A program made the position numbers and the translations under genes. The notes beneath the pieces are model-generated. The model had not been told where the DNA came from, ran no database searches, and saw only the letters and a list, made by a program, of their open reading frames with translations. A DNA stretch of 64,000 nt from Lepidodermella squamata (taxonomy: Eukaryota; Gastrotricha): positions 1,612,001 through 1,676,000 of the forward strand of contig JBLDXI010000003.1 of NCBI GenBank assembly GCA_047495785.1, given 5' to 3'. Shown one piece after another: positions 60,101 to 64,000 of the stretch (position 1 is its first letter; every line of letters begins with the position of its first letter).

Positions 60101-63100
60101 CCACATTATGCATATCGAAGATGCCTTCGAAACTCGCAAATTCTTGGTCATTGTTTGCGAACTGTGAGTTGAAATTTCAAATTTTCGATTATATTATTCG
60201 GAAAGTGGATAATTTCAGAATTCAAGACTTTGATTTTAAGGTTGTACGACTTTTCAGCAGTGACATTTCAGCAAATGACGGTCAAATCATCAGTGACTTT
60301 TCATCAGTGACAAATGAACAGTGACATTTGAGCTGCGACATTTGCGCAGTGACAAATCATCAGTGACAAGTCAGCAGCGATTTTTGTTTATTTATAATAT
60401 ATTTTTTGAAATTTATTATTTTTATCTCAGTGACATTTGCGCAGTGACATTTCAGCGGAGACATTTCATCAGGAGAATTTTAGCCGTATTCAGCAGGGGG
60501 ACTATGCGCTACGTTAAAGTTGAGCTCAAAAAGTTCAAGTTCAATGCCCAGATAAATAAATAATAAATGATGAAGTGTCACTTGCTCATTTGTCACTGAT
60601 GAAAAGTCACTGCTCAAATGTCACTGATATTTTGTCGCTGCTCAAATGTCACTGCTCACTTGTCTACAAGAATTATTTAAATTAATACAGGGATTTGATT
60701 TTTATGGATTTTTTACTGACAAGGTGTCACTGATGAAAAGTCACTGCTCATTTGACCCTCATTTGCTGAAATGTCACTGCTGAAAAGTCTGACCACGTGA
60801 TTTTAAAAGTGGAATTTTTTGTAGGGAAAATTTTCAAAAAATTAAATAATTTAAAATGTATTTTTTTTAAATTTTGAAAAATTTGAAATTTGAAATTTGA
60901 AATTAATAATTTAAAAAAATTCATTTTTTATGAAATATTTTTTATTTTATCAATTTTCTCTTTTTTCAGTATTACTGGTGGCTTGATGTTCGAGAAAATT
61001 ATTTCCGACGATACTTTGACCGAGCGTGACGTTGCTTCATGGGTCAAACAACTGCTGACCGTCCTCGCTCACATTCACGAGCACAAAATCGTGTATCTCG
61101 ACCTTCAGCCTGAAAACATCCATCTCTGCTCGCCGAAGCACAGTGCCTACGTAAATGAGGTTAAACTGATCGATTTTGGCTGGGCGATGAAGATCGATCC
61201 GCACCACGAGACGATTTCTGCCCATTGCAACCCTGAATTCTCGGCGCCTGAGGTCGCTCGTGGCGAACCGGTATCAACCAGTGCTGATATTTGGTCACTC
61301 GGTGTCCTAACATACCTCATGTGAGCAATTAGAAAAATTGAAAAATATGAAAAAATTGGAAAGAAAATTTAAAAATTATTAAAATAAATTTTGATTTTTT
61401 TAGGCTAACCGGCGAATCGCCTGCCTGGGCTGGAAGCTATGAGGAGTCATTCAAGCGTCTGAAAAATGGCGAGTTGAAACTCGACAGTCCCGTGCTTCAA
61501 GAGCTGTCGCAGGAGGCGTGTGATTTCATCAACGAGTGCCTCCACATGGACCCAGCTAAGCGCCCGAGTGCAAATTGGCTACTCGACCACCCCTTCATCG
61601 GGTTTGCCGAGCGTCTGGGCAAAGGAACCCGCCTGAATGTGACCAAACTGAAAAATTACACCGATCGCCTACTCAAATCGGTGGGTTTCGAAACTTCAAA
61701 TTTCAAATTTTTTTCAAATTTTCAAATTTTTTTAGAAATCTGAGGGCAAACTGAATTTGACGGTCGAGCTTCAAAAACGTCGTGCCGCCTCGGCTGCTCC
61801 CAGTGAGAAATTCGTTGACGCCCGATCGCGCACCCCGAGCCCCGAACGGGCCGCTGGAGCTTCGTCTTCGACCGCCGTAGTCGCCTCTAGCGGCGCGGTT
61901 GATGCCGATTTCTGGGACGACTGGATGGACCAGTACGTCTGCGGAGCTGCTGAAGACGTCAAAGAAAAGCTCAAGCACTACTATTACCGCACAGGTTTGT
62001 TAATTTTGTTTGAAAAATCGAGGAATATATGAAAAATCGAAAAATTGTTGAAAAGATGAACAAGATAGAATTCCATCTTGATACTATTTGTCCAATTTCA
62101 GTTGAAGAATTGAACTGTGCAGGTAATAATTGCGTAGTTAAAGCTTCGCTACTTGCAATACTTCGCTCCGAGATGTTCAAAGGTAGTTGAATTTGAATAT
62201 AATGCCAGTTTTTAATATTTTAGCTGCTTATATTTATCTATTATCGATTTTGTTTACTTTCGATGAGATTTTCAGTAGTATCATTAGAACCCATTTCGTT
62301 ATATTGTCTTTATGAGACAGAAGTTTCTGAGCTATTCATTATTTTAGATTTTCTGGAATATTTCATAATTAATTTTTTGAATAATCAATTTCGTCTAAAT
62401 AACCGCCAATATAGAGGTTCCAGCACTGAAGTCAAGGGGATTTGACTTTTTCCTATTATGTGGGATTTTTTATTTTTTTAGCGATACTGAGGCCCCTAAG
62501 GCTACGGATTTTTATTTGATTTTCCTTCTTCCGGGTACTTCAATAAGTGAGACAATGTTGATTGCTGGCTGCCCAGACTTCCGATATTGAAAAAATCACT
62601 GATTTGTAAAATCGATACTTGAAATCGATATCGGCTGAGGAGAAATCGATAATGAGCGAAATATCAGTTGTTATCAGTTGGGCATGAAAATAATTTGAAT
62701 AGAGCCTAGCCATATTTTGCAAAAATCTCTTGCTGGTTTTAGCTTGGCCCATCCTAATTTTCAATTTCTAGATATATTCGAAATTTCATTTTCAATTATC
62801 TTTTAGTGGATCCGTGATTGTTCTGATTGGCTCTATCTTGCGAATGGGCTCTTATCATTTGTTTGTTTTTTGTCCGTTTTCTCAGGTCAAAAGCCGAATA
62901 TCACCGAGGGTCTGGGTAAAACCGGGGTCAAGGACCAAATGGAGGACGCTGATTGGCTGCAACTCGCCATCAACCTGCAAAACCGTCTCGGCCGGCGCGA
63001 AGCCGAGCGCCGCGCCGCCGACGGCAAGCAACCGGCCTTCAACGTGTGCATCAACGACGGCGGCTACGAGGTCGGCCGCAATTACGTGCTGATGGCCCGC

Positions 63101-63424
63101 GTCGAGGGCCGCCCCGCCCCGGTGGTCACGTGGTACCGTAACGACGAGGCGTTGCATGACGGCTATCGCGTCGCCACGTTTTCGTCGACAGAATCTGGCC
63201 ACGCTTGGCTGACCCTGCTCATGGCGAAGCCGCATGATGCTGCTGTGTATAAATGCGTGGCTAGGAATGCGTTTGGTATCGCCCGTTGCCGTAGTCGGGT
63301 GTCGGAGGGTGACGTGCCCGGGGCGCCGGGTCGTCCCGTTATCAGTGACATCTCGTCGACGGAGGCTTTCGTGCTCTGGGATGCGCCGAAAGAGACTGGA
63401 AATATCGGCAGCCGATACTATAAG
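31773..63424 (+). CDS. unc-89: UNC-89/obscurin-like giant muscle protein (partial)
   Basis: Thirty exons join in phase through this span, about 4,530 residues, open at both ends. Order: three Ig, SH3-like, DH-like, PH, three Ig, about 26 FN3 with one acidic linker, two Ig, protein kinase, Ser/Pro-rich linker, Ig, start of an FN3. SH3-DH-PH plus Ig/FN3 and a C-terminal kinase followed by Ig-FN3 identifies the UNC-89/obscurin family, which sits at the sarcomere M-line and links myosin filaments, membrane systems and Rho signalling. Family members carry a second kinase after this FN3, expected right of 64,000. Two points differ from textbook UNC-89: Ig domains precede SH3-DH-PH, and the central array is FN3 rather than Ig. 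Exon coordinates are in the block entries below. Titin/twitchin proteins lack DH-PH, so they fit less well. Confidence 0.85.
33103..34847 (+). other. unc-89 intron 3 (1.7 kb)
   Basis: The flanking Ig strands (FVAEVEIAG / NPTPSISWLKNG) join directly, so no exon is needed. It contains GC-richer stretches at 33,600-34,320 that could hide regulatory DNA. No motif is specific enough to name. Confidence 0.5.
36372..38421 (+). CDS. unc-89: unc-89 exons 6-10: SH3-like, DH-like and PH domains
   Basis: Exons: 36372-36415, 36683-36832, 36885-37045, 37104-37464, 37821-38421. Exons 7-8 (EFKLIADAQLIDAKTGELQS, GTVFSVRDGQ, NWLISEV, PPALLVPV) have the order of an SH3 fold, though the ALYDY motif is lost. Exons 8-10 begin a DH-like helix bundle (RNLVAEFFETEKEFIDEL), as in RhoGEF helix 1, ending ILGVIGRIIRFEKSIADRPF. 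Exon 10 then gives a PH domain (WKSDAAEVALFDGAIHIVSK, RWMFTFPAATSYFCFLKEL). In the family this unit regulates Rho GTPases. The DH here is short and divergent, with a Pro/Ser-rich insertion (ERPESPELQ...), so exchange activity is uncertain. The exon 6 boundaries and the acceptor before exon 7 (CATCGAAG) are the weakest joins, but the phases agree. Confidence 0.65.
38758..40260 (+). CDS. unc-89: unc-89 exons 11-13: three Ig domains and start of the FN3 array
   Basis: Exons: 38758-38973, 39316-39740, 39871-40260. Ig D spans exons 11-12 (FTCDSKHVQLIESQSS, GKYICRISNASGASELPV). Ig E is in exon 12 (RPRFIKQLSDTSVSEDGSLS, SCVVTNEFGQATSTCGV). Ig F is in exons 12-13 (FVWTCEVKAPEPFRVTW, DAGTYRCTLIYE). 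Exon 13 then starts FN3 number 1 (PTLDRVTPNSVGLSWPKV). Acceptors are TTGCTAG, TTTTTTAG and TTTTTAAG. The three domains directly follow PH, the same position as the first Ig domains of the family. Confidence 0.8.
40488..48501 (+). CDS. unc-89: unc-89 exons 14-17: FN3 array, first half
   Basis: Exons: 40488-41043, 42374-43003, 44094-45256, 46620-48501. They carry FN3 domains 1 (end) to 14, each with an SW or TW in strand B and a YxFRVRAVNxxG-type strand F. An acidic linker of about 90 residues without FN3 features (KRIEIVETDDSVKTVTEEVV) lies between domains 3 and 4. Domains 5-7 are close tandem repeats (EVQLDEIDAKSVKITW, PSQPVIRHA), pointing to recent duplication. In muscle giants, FN3 arrays bind myosin and set length; that is inferred here. 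Exon 17 alone holds six and a half domains (1.88 kb). The antisense ORFs over this GC-rich block are shadows. Confidence 0.82.
41044..42373 (+). other. unc-89 intron 14 (1.3 kb)
   Basis: FN3 domain 3 is split cleanly here (IWQPPPNG / AEGLVYVIEA), so no exon is missing. It holds a CTAC microsatellite near 41,650-41,670 and otherwise AT-rich DNA. Confidence 0.5.
43004..44093 (+). other. unc-89 intron 15 (1.1 kb)
   Basis: Splits FN3 domain 4 (TIVQNIKG / ATNIDLKGLK). No ORF of note. Contains one copy of the dispersed AACCCGGAAAAxCCCG word near 43,207-43,225. Confidence 0.5.
45257..46619 (+). other. unc-89 intron 16 (1.4 kb)
   Basis: Splits FN3 domain 8 (PADKEWRQ / VGEVQSGV). A 138-codon ORF at 45,736-46,152 has no domain features and overlaps the dispersed repeat ACCCGGAAAACCCCGATGG near 45,786-45,835, so it is not called. 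Confidence 0.5.
48502..49834 (+). other. unc-89 intron 17 (1.3 kb)
   Basis: AT-rich, with no coding signal. FN3 14 ends just before it and FN3 15 begins after it (VKPPSQIPTGLTV), so domains join without a gap. A read-through stop exists at 48,627, so an alternative short isoform is possible in principle. Confidence 0.45.
49835..59115 (+). CDS. unc-89: unc-89 exons 18-25: FN3 array, second half
   Basis: Exons: 49835-50440, 50585-50765, 51211-52386, 56707-57583, 57726-57885, 57939-58256, 58456-58611, 58746-58820; the last FN3 ends in exon 26. They encode FN3 domains 15-26. Domains 17-24 form a distinct subtype, with DLDDTSCKLSW in strand B, RDYRFRVRSKNKYGTSEAS in strand F, and an Arg/Tyr-rich linker such as YRRYDPVPPKP. 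Exons 20 and 21 split one FN3 in phase (DDNPDPW / YELRSLRTDIDYRFR) across a 4.3 kb intron that contains another gene. Exon 25 is only 75 nt with a weak acceptor (AATCAAAG); it adds about 25 residues inside FN3 26 and may be optional. Codon use is GC-rich, in contrast to the introns. Confidence 0.82.
53013..53040 (+). repeat. GGTTCAC tandem repeat (4 units)
   Basis: Four consecutive 7-bp GGTTCAC units within intron 20. A simple minisatellite with no evident role. Confidence 0.8.
53063..53513 (+). repeat. Direct repeat pair, about 160 bp each
   Basis: The unit at 53,063-53,231 recurs at 53,358-53,513 in the same orientation. Shared words include CACTTACTTATAAGCAGTT, TTGGGGGTGGGTTGAGGGT, GCTAGATAAACCCTTGATTA and CAACAAGTAG or a variant. 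Identity is roughly 85-90%, with about 125 bp between the copies. There is no ORF. It could be a local duplication or the long repeats of a small element. Confidence 0.75.
54509..55501 (+). CDS. Nested two-exon gene, unknown Ala/Gly-rich membrane protein
   Basis: Exon 1 (54509-54848) starts at ATG 54509 (MENNEEVRPNNGEIPPAVQ). A 54-nt intron (GTAAGT..ATTTCAG, 54849-54902) joins exon 2 (54903-55501) in phase, giving 312 residues. Both halves otherwise appear as separate ORFs. The N-terminal half is acidic and soluble-looking (QQMLNAVDRDRQYLETALQQ). The middle is helical and charged (EISEENSRSLEAAERESQEY). After KSWKWVFGM comes a long hydrophobic Ala/Val/Gly stretch with AGAAG repeats (~240-290), then ADTLYAASIVAAAAMKCVRT. 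It may insert in membranes; I recognise no family. It lies on the same strand as its host intron, with a possible poly(A) signal at 55,778. It could be a real nested gene or the coding part of a mobile element. Confidence 0.55.
55778..55783 (+). other. Candidate poly(A) signal of the nested gene
   Basis: AATAAA about 275 nt after the nested gene's stop codon. Position is compatible with 3' end formation inside the intron; not proof. Confidence 0.35.
59116..61994 (+). CDS. unc-89: unc-89 exons 26-29: two Ig, protein kinase 1, linker
   Basis: Exons: 59116-60163, 60970-61320, 61404-61680, 61736-61994. After the end of FN3 26, two Ig domains follow (LPEFKSDKNVVYGVEGRTA..VGYYGCGAWN, then LECRIDGNPYPEVRWYKDW..DSGLYIVEAEN). 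The kinase runs from DYYHILEEIGRGSSAVIRRV to WLLDHPFIG. The ATP lysine is in FAAKF (60,021), the catalytic loop reads YLDLQPEN (Asp at 61,100), and the metal-binding Asp is in DFG (61,172). The activation segment ends in APE and helix F has DIWSLGV. HRD is changed to YLD, as in other titin-like kinases, and the third glycine of the loop is Ala. All key catalytic residues are present, so activity is plausible. Exon 29 is a Ser/Pro-rich linker (RSRTPSPERAAGAS) ending VKEKLKHYYYRTG. Confidence 0.88.
60248..60789. repeat. Foldback element inside the kinase-splitting intron
   Basis: The left end reads GACTTTTCAGCAGTGACATT, then TCAGCAAATGACGGTCAAAT. The right end, inverted from 60,789, reads the same for about 60 bp with two or three changes. 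Between them, CAGTGACATTT-type 11-mers repeat many times, in + orientation on the left and inverted on the right. The 542-bp element fills most of intron 26 (60,164-60,969). It has no coding capacity and can form a very long hairpin in the pre-mRNA. Confidence 0.8.
62102..62182 (+). other. Candidate alternative unc-89 exon (81 or 21 nt)
   Basis: CCAATTTCAG at 62,101 opens a stop-free frame in the phase required by exon 29 (VEELNCAGNNCVVKASLLAI...). A GTAGTT donor after 62,182 (81 nt) or a GTAATA donor after 62,122 (21 nt) would both keep the phase of exon 30. This would extend the linker between kinase and Ig. No similarity supports it, so it is only a splice-grammar candidate. Confidence 0.3.
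62183..62885 (+). other. Rest of unc-89 intron 29
   Basis: AT-rich. Holds one copy of the dispersed CCGATATTG..ATCACTGATTTG repeat at about 62,577-62,645. No coding signal. Confidence 0.5.
62886..63424 (+). CDS. unc-89: unc-89 exon 30: Ig domain and start of FN3
   Basis: After a CTCAG acceptor, the exon gives a charged linker (DWLQLAINLQNRLGRREAER). An Ig domain follows (AFNVCINDGGYEVGRNYVL, GRPAPVVTWYRND, DAAVYKCVARNAFG), then the first strands of an FN3 (GRPVISDISSTEAFVLWDAP), ending at a GTAAAA donor in phase 0. Ig-FN3 after kinase 1 is the standard order before kinase 2 in this family, so the gene should continue to the right. Confidence 0.85.
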
Positions 63425-64000
63425 GTAAAAAGCTTTAACAGAAATCTCTTGAAAAAACTGAATTTTTAAGGATTTATTTGTTAAGAAATTTGTTAAATTC
63501 ATTAAAATCAAATTTAATAAAAATATCAAACTTTTTTGAAATTAAATTTTGGAGTTATTAAAAATTGAAAAATTAGATTTCAATTAAATCTGAAATTTGT
63601 TGAAATATTTCGAAATTTTTTCATTGGACTCAGATTTTTCAATTTTGTTCGCAAACTAAGAAGTATAAAAGCTTCTTTCAGCTTTAGCTAATGCTTGGGA
63701 AAATGTTTGCTGAATTTCCCAAACATTTTGCTTAAAATTACATATACTTAAGTAGCGTTTGGAATTGTTGGAATTGTTAGGCCCGATTGCTTATTTATAA
63801 AAACTTTGAGGAAAAATGGAAAATTATGAGTAACGTCACTCATCTTTCGTCTTCAATTTCTCTCCACGATTCGAAATTCCCTCAAAAAAACCCGGAAAAC
63901 CCGATGGTAACTTTTTCGGTCATTTTCGGTATTTATTCACTTGAACTAACTTATCCGGATTTTTTCATATTTCTGTTGGAAATATTCATACTATTCTGTT
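63425..64000 (+). other. Start of unc-89 intron 30
   Basis: AT-rich intron running off the window. A dispersed repeat word (AAACCCGGAAAACCCGATGG) lies at about 63,887-63,910, shared with intron 16. No exon seen. Confidence 0.5.

Noticed and set aside
1-64000. CRISPR array, operons or other prokaryotic features
   Set aside because: No regularly spaced repeats with unique spacers; splicing, tRNAs and protein families show animal nuclear DNA.

Overview
The window is animal nuclear DNA. It has spliced genes with GT..AG introns, three typical eukaryotic tRNAs, several small inverted-repeat transposons and part of an UNC-89/obscurin-type giant muscle gene. Introns range from about 50 nt in the small genes to several kb. 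AT-rich introns with T-rich acceptors and the UNC-89 kinase suggest an ecdysozoan such as a tardigrade or a nematode. That placement is an inference; the sequence alone does not fix the species.

Region 1 (1-16,211) is a cluster of intronless class C receptors of the GABA-B type (Venus-flytrap ectodomain plus seven membrane helices). It holds three + strand genes (the first cut by the window edge), a + strand pseudogene (10,723-11,949), and a divergent member on the - strand (13,866-16,211). Copies 2 and 3 share duplicated upstream DNA and nearly identical internal tracts that look like gene conversion. Inside the cluster lie a two-exon gene for a small secreted peptide (12,049-12,453, -) and three tRNAs (Gln-CTG, Gly-GCC, Thr-CGT).

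Region 2 (16,690-28,360) holds three - strand paralogues of a type II membrane, glycosyltransferase-like family with a DSD motif and tiny introns. They are separated by inverted-repeat elements, a decayed non-LTR reverse transcriptase and a frameshifted small secreted ORF. Copy 1 has gained a duplicated Thr/Ala-rich exon. Copy 3 has lost the end of its conserved domain.

Region 3 (31,773-64,000) is one + strand gene that runs off the right edge, the UNC-89/obscurin homologue. I could chain 30 exons in phase (about 13.6 kb coding, about 4,530 residues). The domain order is Ig x3, SH3-like, DH-like, PH, Ig x3, about 26 FN3, Ig x2, protein kinase 1, Ig, and FN3 (incomplete). A second kinase is expected beyond the window. 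A separate two-exon gene of unknown function (54,509-55,501) lies inside a 4.3 kb intron on the same strand. A 0.5 kb foldback element sits in an intron that splits the kinase. The first exon and promoter of the giant gene were not found.
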